Below are positions 36,417-45,550 of a DNA stretch of 64,000 nucleotides, piece by piece; within the stretch, counting starts at the first letter, position 1; each line of letters begins with the position of its first letter. The position numbers and the translations under genes are program-made. The notes under the pieces were generated by a model that was given only the letters and a program-made list of their open reading frames with translations, was not told the origin of the DNA and made no database searches. Source of the DNA: Bradymonas sp963697525 (lineage in GTDB: Bacteria; Myxococcota_A; Bradymonadia; Bradymonadales; Bradymonadaceae); contig OY969087.1 in assembly GCA_963697525.1 (NCBI GenBank), forward strand, positions 3,472,001-3,536,000, written 5' to 3'.

Positions 36417-37541
36417 ATGTCTTCTGCGATCCACCGACATCCTCGTCTGTCGCCCGATGAGCCGGAGCCGACGCTCCGCTACGGGGACACCTTTGGCAAT
36501 TACGTCATCAACGGCTTCGCCGGCAAGGGCGCGACTAGTTATGTGTACGAGGCGCGGCCCCGTGACGCCTTCGAGCCCGTCGCCGTCAAGGTGCTCCACC
36601 CCCATCTTCTGGCCGATCCCACCAAGCGGCGCAAGTTCTACCGCGAGGCGCGCATCATGATGCGCATGCGCCACCCCAACGTGGTGCGCTTCAAGGAGAT
36701 CCTCGAGATCGACGGCCATCTGGCCTACGTCATGGAGTATATCGAGGGGGTGACGCTGGAGAAATGGATGGAGTCGCACGCCCAGCAGGCCGACCAGTTG
36801 GAGTTGGCCTGCCTATTCTGCGATATCCTGCGCGGGTTGAGTCACGCGCACCGCCACGGCGTCGTCCACCGGGATATGAAGCCGGCCAACGTGCTGATCA
36901 CGCCGCATCAGGGGCGCTTCGTCGCCAAGATCATCGACTTCGGCCTGGCGCGCTTTGCCGACCAACCGCTGAGCCAGCAGGAGCGCTCCAAGATCGCCGG
37001 GACGGCCGCCTATATCTCTCCGGAGGAGGTCACCAACCCGGACAGCGTTTGTCACTCGAGCGACCTGTACAGCCTGGGCGTGATGCTCTACGAGGCCGCC
37101 TGCGGCCGGCGCCCGTTCGACGGAGAGTCGCCGCGCGAGCTGCTGGAAGCCCACGCCCACCACGAGCCGGTGCGCCCGCGCGAGGTCAACCCGGCCATCT
37201 CGCCGGAGTTCGAACAGGTCATCATGCGCACCCTGTCGAAGCGCCCGGAGACGCGCTTCGAGTCCGCCCCCGAGATGATCCAGGCGCTGGAGACGGCCAT
37301 CCAACAGGCGATGCGCGCCGAGATGGAGAAGGTCGTCGCCGAAAACGCGCCCACCACCGAGTGGAGCCGCGACGCGGTGGCCTCGCCGTCGAAGCGCCAG
37401 AGCGCCATGTTGCTGTACTTGATGATGTGCATGCGCGCGATGTTTACCGTGCTTGCCTCGTCAGGGGCTGACCCCAATGGGAGCGACCCCCATCACCTCA
37501 ACCGCGTGCCCGACCCCAATTTCAACCTTCCCATGCCCTGA
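36417..37541 (+). CDS. Serine/threonine protein kinase
   Basis: 374 aa from ATG 36417, which has GGAGGG just upstream; three earlier in-frame starts are weaker. A complete Hanks-type kinase: glycine loop GKGATSYVYEA, AVKVL (ATP lysine), HRDMKPANVL catalytic loop, DFGLA, and an activation segment ending SPEE. The C-terminus after about residue 305 has a Met-rich hydrophobic stretch (AMLLYLMMCMRAMFTVLAS), possibly a membrane anchor, then a short Pro/Asn/Asp tail. There is no PASTA or other sensor domain. Divergent from the moaD-moaE fusion. Confidence 0.92.
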   Translation: MSSAIHRHPRLSPDEPEPTLRYGDTFGNYVINGFAGKGATSYVYEARPRDAFEPVAVKVLHPHLLADPTKRRKFYREARIMMRMRHPNVVRFKEILEIDGHLAYVMEYIEGVTLEKWMESHAQQADQLELACLFCDILRGLSHAHRHGVVHRDMKPANVLITPHQGRFVAKIIDFGLARFADQPLSQQERSKIAGTAAYISPEEVTNPDSVCHSSDLYSLGVMLYEAACGRRPFDGESPRELLEAHAHHEPVRPREVNPAISPEFEQVIMRTLSKRPETRFESAPEMIQALETAIQQAMRAEMEKVVAENAPTTEWSRDAVASPSKRQSAMLLYLMMCMRAMFTVLASSGADPNGSDPHHLNRVPDPNFNLPMP

Positions 37542-37916
37542 ATCCACCTCCAAACGATCGATGTAGGGGCGTTTGTGGCCTTGAAGCTACGAATTTCGCC
37601 AAGTCCACTTCGACGCACCGACGATCGGAATCTTCAAAAATCGGCCTCTGGTGGCCTTCTGGGCGCGTTTCTGTGCTACAATGTAGGTGTGCTTGACTCT
37701 GAAAGCACTTTCGGTAGAGTTGGCACGCTCGACGAGCGGGTAATTTTGCCGTGTCTTTTTCGCGTCGCAGTTTGCGCGGAACAAGGGGGCTCTGGCATCT
37801 GCGCTCGTTGACGGGTGGGGGCGAGACAAGAGATTGGCCACATCTAGATATTGTTGGCGCCGTGGGTGCCCCAGTCGGTGGCTGTATTCAGGGAACTGCT
37901 TTAGGTTAGGTGAAAG
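37542..37916. other. 375-bp intergenic region, no gene
   Basis: No open frame here looks like protein. A TACAAT hexamer at about 37676-37681 could be a -10 element for the downstream lipoprotein gene, but no -35 at the right distance is convincing. AGGTGA just before 37917 is the ribosome binding site of that gene. Confidence 0.5.
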
Positions 37917-39170
37917 ATGAAGCAAGTGAAGAACAACGTGATTATTCGGCTTTTCGCCGCTCTATGTCTGATCGCCGGCGTCTCGGTGGTGGGCGTGGCG
38001 TGCGGCGGAAGCAGCAACAACGGCAACGGCGGCTCGAACTGCCCCTCCGGTCAGGTCTCCGCGACCGTCAACGGCCAGGACGGCTGCTACACCCAGTGCT
38101 CCTCGGACACTGACTGCACCAGCGGTGGCACCTGCACCAGCGGCGTGTGCGTGGCTAACAACAGCACGAACAACGGCACGGGCACGAACAACGGCACGGG
38201 CACCAACAACGGTACCGGCACGAACAACGGTACCGGCACGAACAACGGTACGGGCACGAACAACGGCACGGGCACGAACAACGGCACGGGCACCAACAAC
38301 GGCACTGGCACCGGCACGATGAGCTGCTCGGAGCTGTTCGACTGCCTGGGCCAATGTGCCCAGGGTGACACCAACTGCCAGCAGCAGTGCGCCTCCAACG
38401 CCACCGCCGACGCTCAGACTCAATTCTCGGCCCTCAATCAGTGCCTCACCGATAACAACTGCTCCGACGCGTCCTGCGCGACGACCAATTGCAGCAACGA
38501 GATCAACACCTGCGCGGGTTGCGCGTCTGGTGAGCAGACCGTCCCCCAGCTTGGCTTGTTGACCTGCGTCACCACGTGCAGCGCCGACTCGGATTGCGGC
38601 ACCGACTCCATCTGCGAGCAGCCCATTTTGGCCCCCGACGCCCCCAAAGTTTGCTCGCACGATATGAGCAAACTGGGTGACGCCTGCACGGCGGACACCG
38701 ATTGCCCCACGCCCGACGCACCGGGTGCTCAGGGAGGCTGCGTCACTCAGGACAACCAGCAAAACCCCATTCCCGGCGGTGAGTGCGTCGCGGTTGGCTG
38801 CGATACCAGCGCCAGCCCCTACGGCGCCAAGAACGGCTGCGGTCTGGCCGGTTACTGCTATGCTAGCCAGGGCAGCAGCATTTGTCTGAAGCTTTGCAGC
38901 AGCAACGCCGACTGCGCGCGCAGCGATAGCGAGAGCTACTCCTGCTACGTTCAGTCGAAGTTGAAAAACGGCGCCAACTTGGGCATTTGCCAGGCTTCCT
39001 GCACCGGCGATGCCGACTGCAAGCTCAGCGATGGTACTCAGGGCCGTTGCAATAGCGGTGGCTCCTGTGACTACCCCTGCACCATCCACAACAGCGATGG
39101 CAGCACCACCAATTGCGAGGCCGACCTCGGTGGTACCTGCGACAGCGACAACTTCTGCGTGTTCAACTAA
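37917..39170 (+). CDS. Cys-rich lipoprotein with NNGTGT repeats
   Basis: 417 aa. Lipoprotein signal: KNNVIIRLFAALCLIAGVSVVGVAC, followed by a Gly/Asn/Ser linker. A first Cys-rich module (CYTQCSSDTDCTSGGTCTSGVC) precedes nine NNGTGT repeats. About 270 residues with many cysteines in CxxDxDC patterns follow (DSDCGTDSICEQ, DTDCPTPDAP, NADCARSD). Such disulphide-rich modules are frequent in secreted proteins of this group; no enzymatic domain is visible. Surface exposure is inferred. The gene is followed by a strong stem-loop. Confidence 0.85.
   Translation: MKQVKNNVIIRLFAALCLIAGVSVVGVACGGSSNNGNGGSNCPSGQVSATVNGQDGCYTQCSSDTDCTSGGTCTSGVCVANNSTNNGTGTNNGTGTNNGTGTNNGTGTNNGTGTNNGTGTNNGTGTNNGTGTGTMSCSELFDCLGQCAQGDTNCQQQCASNATADAQTQFSALNQCLTDNNCSDASCATTNCSNEINTCAGCASGEQTVPQLGLLTCVTTCSADSDCGTDSICEQPILAPDAPKVCSHDMSKLGDACTADTDCPTPDAPGAQGGCVTQDNQQNPIPGGECVAVGCDTSASPYGAKNGCGLAGYCYASQGSSICLKLCSSNADCARSDSESYSCYVQSKLKNGANLGICQASCTGDADCKLSDGTQGRCNSGGSCDYPCTIHNSDGSTTNCEADLGGTCDSDNFCVFN
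38158..38320 (+). repeat. 18-bp in-frame repeat (NNGTGT)n
   Basis: Nine copies of aacaacggcacgggcacg with scattered synonymous changes (ggtacc, ggcact) encode the Asn-Gly-Thr spacer of the lipoprotein. Confidence 0.9.
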
Positions 39171-39223
39171 TCAGTTGACGCACACAGTTGCCGAGTGGGC
39201 GTAGTCCTCTACGCTCGCTCCAA

Positions 39224-39256
39224 CCGAAGGCCGCCGGTTTTTCCGGCGGCCTTCGG
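39224..39256. terminator. 14-bp perfect stem-loop
   Basis: CCGAAGGCCGCCGG (39224-39237) and its exact reverse complement (39243-39256) enclose TTTTT. It lies between the lipoprotein gene and sctV. The stem is very strong but no T-tract follows on either strand, so termination would be atypical. Confidence 0.6.
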
Positions 39257-39437
39257 CCGTTCTTGGGCTTCGAGCGGGAACAGAGCCGCCACCAAAAAGA
39301 TCGCCGTTGCACGGCCTTCCTGGGCCGATTTTCGAAGTTTTTTGAAAAAAGTACGCAACGATTTGGCCATCTCTGCCGAAAACCATAATGAGGGGGTGTG
39401 AGAACCCCTCGTTGCTGGATGATTCGATGGAGACGAT

Positions 39438-41546
39438 ATGGCGACGGCAGCAAGCGGCGGTATCACGGGATTTCTGACCAAGCACAGCGACCTGGGCCTG
39501 GCGTTTTTGGTGGTGGGCATCATCGGCATGATGATCGTGCCGCTTCCCACCTTTCTTCTGGACATCTTGCTGACGCTCAACATCACCATCGCGGTGACGT
39601 TGTTGATGGTCAGCCTGTACATCCCCAGCGCCATCAAGATCAGCGCGTTTCCCTCGCTGCTGTTGATCACGACGCTGTTTCGCCTGGCCCTGGAGGTCTC
39701 AGCGACGCGGCTGATCTTGCTGTACGCCGACGCCGGCGAGGTCATCAAGTCGTTCGGCAACTTCGTGGTGCAGGGCAACTTCGTGGTGGGCGCGGTCATC
39801 TTTCTGATCCTGACGCTCATCCAATTCATCGTCATCGCCAAGGGCTCCGAGCGCGTCTCCGAGGTGGCCGCGCGGTTTACGCTGGACGCGATGCCCGGCA
39901 AGCAGATGTCCATCGACGCCGACCTGCGCGCCGGCGCCTTCGACCTCGACGAGGCCCGCCGACGCCGTGCGCTGGTCCAAAAGGAGAGCCAACTGTACGG
40001 GGCGATGGACGGCGCCATGAAGTTCGTCAAGGGCGACGCCATCGCCGGCATCATCATGACCACCATCAACATCATCGCCGGCATGGTCATCGGCATTTTG
40101 ATGAACGGGATGTCCGCCAGCCAGGCCGCCTCGACCTACACGCTGCTGACCATCGGCGACGGATTGGTCAACCAGATCCCCGCGCTGCTCATCTCCACGA
40201 CGGCCGGCATCATCGTCACCCGCGTGGCCTCCGAGGAAGGCGGCGCCGACCACCTGGGCGGCGAAATTTTCAAGCAGATCATCGCCCAGCCCAAGGCCAT
40301 GGCCATCGCCGCGGGTATGCTGGGACTGCTCGCGCTCATCCCCGGCCTGCCGACGCTACCATTCTTGCTTATGGGCAGCCTGGTGGGCTCGGCGGCGTGG
40401 GCGCTGCTTCGCGCCGGCGGCGACGGGACGTCGATGTCCGACGAGGAGGTTCAGGAGGTCGAGGAGGTCGAGCAGGAGGCGAAGTCGGGTGCGCGCCAGG
40501 CCAGGGCGATGATCCCGGCGGTGACGCCGCTGAGCCTGGAGATCGGGGCGGCCATCGCCGCCGACATCGAGGGCGAGCGCGAAGATTGGCTGCGCGACAT
40601 GATCCCGTCGATGCGCGAGGGCGTCTTCCACGAACTGGGCGTCAAGGTGCCCGGGGTGCGCGTGCGCGCCGGCTCAAGGCGCTGTCAGGCGCGCCAATTC
40701 GTCATCAGCATCGACGAAGTGCCCGTCGACACCGCCGACATTCCTGCGGGGCGCGTGTTGGTCAACGAAGATCCGGCCAGCCTCAAGGTCTTCGAGGTCG
40801 AGGCCACCCCTGCCCAGCACCCGGTCACCGGCCAGCCGGCCGCCTGGATCGCCGCCGAGGATGCCGAGACGGTGGAGTCGGCCGGCTACACCACCTGGGA
40901 TGCCGCCGGCTACATGCTGCTGCGCCTTACGGCCGCGCTCGAGGAAAACGCCAGCGACTTCGTCGGCCTGCAGCAGGTCCAGCAGATGATCGACCAACTC
41001 GAGGGACCGTACCCGGCCACCGTCCAGGAGGTCGTGCCCAAGCTCATCGCTCTGCCGGACCTGACCGACATCTTGCGCCGCCTCGCCGAGGAACATATCT
41101 CGCTGCGCAACTTGCCACGCATCCTCGAGGTGCTCGCCGACCGCGCCCAGGGCATCAAAGATCCGGTCGCGCTGACCGAGGAGGTGCGTGCCGGGCTGAG
41201 CCGCTACATCACCCACAAATACGCCGGCAGCGACGGCTCGGTCGTCGTCTACGTGGTCGACCGCGAGGTCGAGGAGACCGTGGGCAACGCGATTCGCCAG
41301 ACCGAGCAGGGCAACTTCCTGGCCCTTCCCCCCGAGGTCACCCAAAAGATCATGCGCGCCGTGCGCACCCAGGTCGAGAGCGACGTCAAGGCCGGGCGCG
41401 ACCCCATCATCCTGACCGACCAGCGCGTGCGCCGCTACGTGCGCAAGCTCGTCTCCCTGGAGGTGCCCGCCGCGGTCGTGCTCAGCTACCAGGAGCTCGA
41501 CCCCGCGCTGCGCATCCAGCCCATCGGGCGCATCGAGCTGGGGTGA
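39438..41546 (+). CDS. SctV/FlhA-type type III secretion export gate
   Basis: 702 aa FHIPEP-family protein, the nonameric export gate of type III secretion. About eight TM helices lie in residues 1-330. The conserved FHIPEP loop reads RFTLDAMPGKQMSIDADLRAG...EARRRRALVQKESQLYGAMDGAMKFVKGDAIAG, and LLTIGDGLVNQIPALLISTTAGIIVTRV follows. LTLIQFIVIAKGSERVSEVAARF and SQLYGAMDGAMKFVKGD are closer to the injectisome branch (SctV) than to flagellar FlhA. The cytoplasmic domain (about 350-702) is complete. No other secretion gene is in the window, so its system lies elsewhere or it is an orphan. GGAG precedes the ATG. Confidence 0.88.
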   Translation: MATAASGGITGFLTKHSDLGLAFLVVGIIGMMIVPLPTFLLDILLTLNITIAVTLLMVSLYIPSAIKISAFPSLLLITTLFRLALEVSATRLILLYADAGEVIKSFGNFVVQGNFVVGAVIFLILTLIQFIVIAKGSERVSEVAARFTLDAMPGKQMSIDADLRAGAFDLDEARRRRALVQKESQLYGAMDGAMKFVKGDAIAGIIMTTINIIAGMVIGILMNGMSASQAASTYTLLTIGDGLVNQIPALLISTTAGIIVTRVASEEGGADHLGGEIFKQIIAQPKAMAIAAGMLGLLALIPGLPTLPFLLMGSLVGSAAWALLRAGGDGTSMSDEEVQEVEEVEQEAKSGARQARAMIPAVTPLSLEIGAAIAADIEGEREDWLRDMIPSMREGVFHELGVKVPGVRVRAGSRRCQARQFVISIDEVPVDTADIPAGRVLVNEDPASLKVFEVEATPAQHPVTGQPAAWIAAEDAETVESAGYTTWDAAGYMLLRLTAALEENASDFVGLQQVQQMIDQLEGPYPATVQEVVPKLIALPDLTDILRRLAEEHISLRNLPRILEVLADRAQGIKDPVALTEEVRAGLSRYITHKYAGSDGSVVVYVVDREVEETVGNAIRQTEQGNFLALPPEVTQKIMRAVRTQVESDVKAGRDPIILTDQRVRRYVRKLVSLEVPAAVVLSYQELDPALRIQPIGRIELG

Positions 41547-41557
41547 GACGGGCAAAG

Positions 41558-42300
41558 GAGGTTGACCTGGCGAGGCGAGCATCCGTGGTTTGGGAGGATT
41601 TTCCAAATGCGCCGAATGGGCGGGAAAGGCCGGTCACGGTCACGGTCACGGTCGCGGGGAGTGCGAATGGGGTGGTTTGGAGAGTGGTTGGGATGTGGCC
41701 GAATGGGCGGGAAAGGCCGGTCACGGTCACGGTCACGGTCACGGTCACGGGGAGTGCGAATGGGGTGGTTTGGGAGGATTTTCCAAATGCGCCGAATGGG
41801 CGGGAAAGGCCGGTCACGGTCACGGTCACGGTCACGGGGAGTGCGAATGGGGTGGTTTGGGAGGATTTTCCAAATGCGCCGAATGGGCGGGAAAGGCCGG
41901 TCACGGTCACGGTCACGGGGAGTGCGAATGGGGTGGTTTGGGAGGATTTTCCAAATGCGCCGAATGGGCGGGAAAGGCCGGTCACGGTCACGGTCACGGT
42001 CGCGGGGAGTGCGAATGGGGTGGTTTGGAGAGTGGTTGGGATGTGGCCGAATGGGCGGGAAAGGCCGGTCACGGTCACGGTCACGGTCACGGTCACGGGG
42101 AGTGCGAATGGGGTGGTTTGGGAGGATTTTCCAAATGCGCCGAATGGGCGGGAAAGGCCGGTCACGGTCACGGTCACGGTCACGGGGAGTGCGAATGGGG
42201 TGGTTTGGGAGGATTTTCCAAATGCGCCGAATGGGCGGGAAAGGCCGGTCACGGTCACGGTCACGGTCACGGGGAGTGCGAATGGGGTGGTTTGCAGAAT
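41558..42300. repeat. Tandem array of 60-bp units with (GGTCAC)n cores
   Basis: Eight units, each a 60-bp block plus 3-5 copies of ggtcac (or ggtcgc) plus ggg. Two block types share the ends gagtgcgaatggggtggttt and ccgaatgggcgggaaaggcc but differ in the middle: A has gggaggattttccaaatgcg, B has ggagagtggttgggatgtgg. The order A-B-A-A occurs twice, so about 350 bp was duplicated as a higher-order unit. Every unit length is a multiple of three, which keeps several frames open on both strands. Begins with a 31-bp sequence (41558-41588) that recurs at 42693-42723. Confidence 0.93.
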
Positions 42301-42328
42301 TTCACGATAATCATACTCGGAGCTAGAA

Positions 42329-42673
42329 ATGCTCACTCATGAAAAGCTGGAAGTCTACGGTGTGGCGAAGCAGTTTTTCGGCCACGCATCGTCCATTCTC
42401 GAAGAGCTTCCTCGGGGTCATGCTGAGTTGAAGGACCAACTCAATCGCGCGGCGACCTCAATTCTGCTCAACATCGCTGAGGGAGCCGGTCGAACGCGCC
42501 CAAAGGACAAGTCGCACTTCTATGTGATTAGCCGCGGCTCAGCCCTCGAGTCTGCCGCGGTGTATGATGCGCTGGAGACGCGCGGACTGATTGGTTCCGA
42601 CGAGGCCAAGCGTGGAAAGCACCTGGTCGAGCGCATTGTCTGCATGCTTACCAAGATGATTAGGTTCGACTGA
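42329..42673 (+). CDS. Four-helix bundle protein (S23/Avd-like)
   Basis: 114 aa. Matches the four-helix bundle / '23S rRNA-intervening sequence' protein family (PF05635): LEVYGVAKQFFGHASSILEELPRGHAELKDQLNRAATSILLNIAEGAGR and SHFYVISRGSALESAAVYDALE. Relatives occur inside 23S rRNA insertions, as Avd next to diversity-generating reverse transcriptases, and scattered as solo genes of unknown role. GGAG lies 7 nt before the ATG. It sits between two arrays of the same GGTCAC-type repeat, and a 31-bp direct repeat flanks array plus gene. No reverse transcriptase or rRNA is nearby. Confidence 0.88.
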   Translation: MLTHEKLEVYGVAKQFFGHASSILEELPRGHAELKDQLNRAATSILLNIAEGAGRTRPKDKSHFYVISRGSALESAAVYDALETRGLIGSDEAKRGKHLVERIVCMLTKMIRFD

Positions 42674-42692
42674 GCTAGCCCGAAGGACACAA

Positions 42693-43050
42693 GAGGTCGA
42701 CCTGGCAAGGCGAGCATCCGTGGCCGTGGCCGTGACCGTGACCGGCCGTTTGAAGGCAATGAGTTCGTATCGTCGAACTGTCGCGTATGGGCGAAAGTGG
42801 TGGTTTGGAGAGTGGTTGGGATATGGCCGAATGGGCGGGAAAGGCCGGTCGCGGTCGCGGTCACGGGGAGTGCGAATGGGGTGGTTTGGAGAGTGGTTGG
42901 GATGTGGCCGAATGGGCGGGAAAGGCCGGTCACGGTCGCGGTCACGGTCACGGGGAGTGCGAATGGGGTGGTTTGGAGAGTGGTTGGGACGTGGCCGAAT
43001 GGGCGGGAAAGGCCGGTCACGGTCAGGGGAAAGGCCGGTCACGGGGATTG
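42693..43050. repeat. Second GGTCAC-type array, degenerate
   Basis: Starts with the 31-bp flank (two mismatches to 41558-41588), then a divergent stretch (gtggccgtgaccgtgacc) and three B-type units with mixed ggtcgc/ggtcac cores, the last one broken. No A-type unit is present. The remaining bases to 43126 hold no other feature. Confidence 0.88.
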
Positions 43051-43126
43051 CAACGGACTTTTCGTGCCCATAAGATCTCCGGGCAGCCCTTCCTCTCGCG
43101 TTTTGTGAACGACCGGCGGATTGTAG

Positions 43127-45550
43127 ATGACGGTGTCAGCCCCAACCTATCGGTGCGCCCTCGTGGCGCTGGCTTTGGGGCTTTCTGCTTGCCACGACGC
43201 CGGCGCAGATGGCGAACAGACGGCGGCGCCCGCGAGCGTGCGCATCACGGTCAGCGAGGTGGACTCGCGGTTTTCGGCGCGTGAGGACTTCATCGCGGGC
43301 GGCGAGATGCAGATTTCGGGCGAGCCGTTGGCGGATGCGATGGGGCGCGATCGGGGTAATTACAGCCGTATGCGCGTGCCCACCGACATCTACTACGACA
43401 CGTCGCCGCTGGCCGATGGGCCGTGGATCGACCTGGCGGGCTACTCCAGCGCGGTCGAGTCGTACGAGTACTCCAAGCAGCCCATGAATAGCCTCGCCTT
43501 CGAGTCGGGGGCGGGCACGTCGCTGGTCTTCGGGCCGTTGGTCAATCCGCAAGGGGTGGGCGGCGAGGAGGCGACGCGACTGTTGGCCGCGCGTATCGAG
43601 CGGTTTGCCAGGGAAAGCCACGCGTGGGGGCGCTACGTCTTTCCCGCGGGCACCTTTCCCAGGGACAACCCCAGGGCGGGGGATACCAACCCGTCGGGGG
43701 ATGGCGACCCCGCGCACAACCCGCTGGGGTGGCCGGGGATCTGGCCGACGACGCACGTCTTTCGAAGCTTCGACCCCGCGATCGACCCCACCAGCGAGAT
43801 CGCGTTGCAGTGCTCGATCAGCTCGGACGACGACCCCAACGCGGCGTCGAACGCGCTGACCTGCCCGGACTACGAGTGCGACCTGACCAGCCTTCAGTTG
43901 CCCGACCGCGCCGCACAGGTCGACGCTGTCGTTACCCCGGGGGCCGACGGGTTCAGCGCCTGGAAATACGGTCTGTGGGTGATGAACTACCTCGAGATCA
44001 TGCACGACCCGGCCGAGGCCGCCGTGGCCGGCGTCGATCCCGACAAACTCGCGGAGGTGGGCGCGGACGACAACCAGATCGCAGGGGTCGACGACGCCGG
44101 CGTGGCCACCGGCGCCGGTACGTACCTCGGATCGAGCGACATCGAGGGCTTTCAGGCGGCGCTGTTCATCGACGAGGTCGACAACCGCGCGCAGGATTGG
44201 CTCGAGCACCTGACGACCTCGGACGGCCAGCATCTCGACGGCTTCGCGTCGTTGCGGGACGCGCTCGTCTACGACTATCGGCAGCCGGCGCGGTGGTTTG
44301 CGGGAGAGGTCGCGGTGAGCGAGGCCGACGACCCGAGCGGCTTCCCGCGCCCGTCTTACTCGCTGTCGGCGCCGACGAGCCGCGCGCTCGACCTGGTGGG
44401 GATGGCCATGGGGTATTCGCAGTTCTATGCGCTGACCGACACCGCGAATGCCGACGTCGGCGGCTCGCAGCCAGCGCGGGCCTATTTCGACGGCGATCCC
44501 TTCGCCGCCGACGACCAGGCGCCCGACGCGGAGGCGACGCTGCACGACCGCTCGCTGGGAATCATCCGGGTGGCGGTGGTCAACCTCGACCGGTTCCACA
44601 CCGACCCGGAGACGGGTTATCTGGTCGATGAGGTCGACTTCGACGGCGCGAGCCCGACGCGAGGAGCGACCGTGTCGGCGACCACCGCGGCCTACGCCGT
44701 GATCGGGCTTCGCACGGTGCGCCGCGCGTTGAGCTCGAACTTGCAGCTCTACTCGAACAACACGCCCGACGCGTCCGTCCACGTCACGCCGTTGGACGCC
44801 ACCCCCATCCATTATCCGTCGGATAGCTCGCAGACCTTCACGGCGCGGCTCGACGCGATGATCGAGGCGCAGTCGGAGTTGCTCTACGACCACCTGACCG
44901 ACGCCGACGGTCGTGCCTACCTCGGGTGGAACGTCCGGGACGGCGCGCCGACGGACGACGCCGAGCATTTGGATGCGTACACTGCGGCCGTGCGCGGGCT
45001 GTTCGCGGCCTACCTCGCCTCCGGCGACGTGCGCTATCGGGATAGGGCGCTGGCGGTCTTCGAGCGCATGGAACAGTTGTTCTACGACCCGCAGGCGCGG
45101 ATCTATTCGGCGACGCCCGCCCCGGCGGATTCGGTCACCTACACGCCGCTTCGCTTTGCGCTGCTGCAGAGCACGCTTCGCGACGTGTACGAATTGTACG
45201 CGTCTCGACCCGGTCACGCCGCGCTTCGCGCGCAGATCGAGTCGCGCATCGGGCGGCTCAACAAGCTCGTGCTCAACGGCTGGGATGACCGCAACCATGA
45301 CCGCATGGTCGATTGGCCAGACGAGTGCGTCCGCATGGAGCAGGACCTGCCACGCGGCGGCCTGCAGATGGCCGAGCGCACGCTGACCGGCGAATTCGGC
45401 AGTTTCGAGACCCAGCCGCGCCGCTACTGGGCACGCACGATGACCGCCGACCGCGACATGGACTGCGTTCCCGAGGTCGACGACGCCCACCTGCCGGCGC
45501 AGCTCGCCGGTTCGGTCACCTTCGAGATCGCCCGGGAGTACGATGAGTGA
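43127..45550 (+). CDS. Large lipoprotein, probable alpha/alpha-barrel fold
   Basis: 807 aa with a lipoprotein signal (CALVALALGLSAC). No catalytic motif recognised. Several stretches resemble six-hairpin/alpha-toroid proteins: FSAWKYGLWVMNYLEIM, YTAAVRGLFAAYLASGDVRYRDRALAVFERMEQLFYD, and YTPLRFALLQSTLRDVYELY. It overlaps the start of the next gene (ATGAGTGA), so it is translationally coupled to the propeller/diheme protein. Envelope location is likely; the substrate is unknown. The ribosome binding site is weak. Confidence 0.8.
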   Translation: MTVSAPTYRCALVALALGLSACHDAGADGEQTAAPASVRITVSEVDSRFSAREDFIAGGEMQISGEPLADAMGRDRGNYSRMRVPTDIYYDTSPLADGPWIDLAGYSSAVESYEYSKQPMNSLAFESGAGTSLVFGPLVNPQGVGGEEATRLLAARIERFARESHAWGRYVFPAGTFPRDNPRAGDTNPSGDGDPAHNPLGWPGIWPTTHVFRSFDPAIDPTSEIALQCSISSDDDPNAASNALTCPDYECDLTSLQLPDRAAQVDAVVTPGADGFSAWKYGLWVMNYLEIMHDPAEAAVAGVDPDKLAEVGADDNQIAGVDDAGVATGAGTYLGSSDIEGFQAALFIDEVDNRAQDWLEHLTTSDGQHLDGFASLRDALVYDYRQPARWFAGEVAVSEADDPSGFPRPSYSLSAPTSRALDLVGMAMGYSQFYALTDTANADVGGSQPARAYFDGDPFAADDQAPDAEATLHDRSLGIIRVAVVNLDRFHTDPETGYLVDEVDFDGASPTRGATVSATTAAYAVIGLRTVRRALSSNLQLYSNNTPDASVHVTPLDATPIHYPSDSSQTFTARLDAMIEAQSELLYDHLTDADGRAYLGWNVRDGAPTDDAEHLDAYTAAVRGLFAAYLASGDVRYRDRALAVFERMEQLFYDPQARIYSATPAPADSVTYTPLRFALLQSTLRDVYELYASRPGHAALRAQIESRIGRLNKLVLNGWDDRNHDRMVDWPDECVRMEQDLPRGGLQMAERTLTGEFGSFETQPRRYWARTMTADRDMDCVPEVDDAHLPAQLAGSVTFEIAREYDE

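Noticed and set aside
37575..37811. 79-codon frame between the kinase and Cys-rich lipoprotein genes
   Set aside because: No ribosome binding site, no signal peptide or domain, and amino-acid composition unlike neighbouring genes.
41580..42300. Possible CRISPR array
   Set aside because: The repeats are contiguous tandem units with no unique spacers, and no cas genes are present.
42329..42673. Diversity-generating retroelement centred on the Avd-like gene
   Set aside because: No reverse transcriptase, template/variable repeat pair or target gene with a C-type lectin fold was seen nearby.
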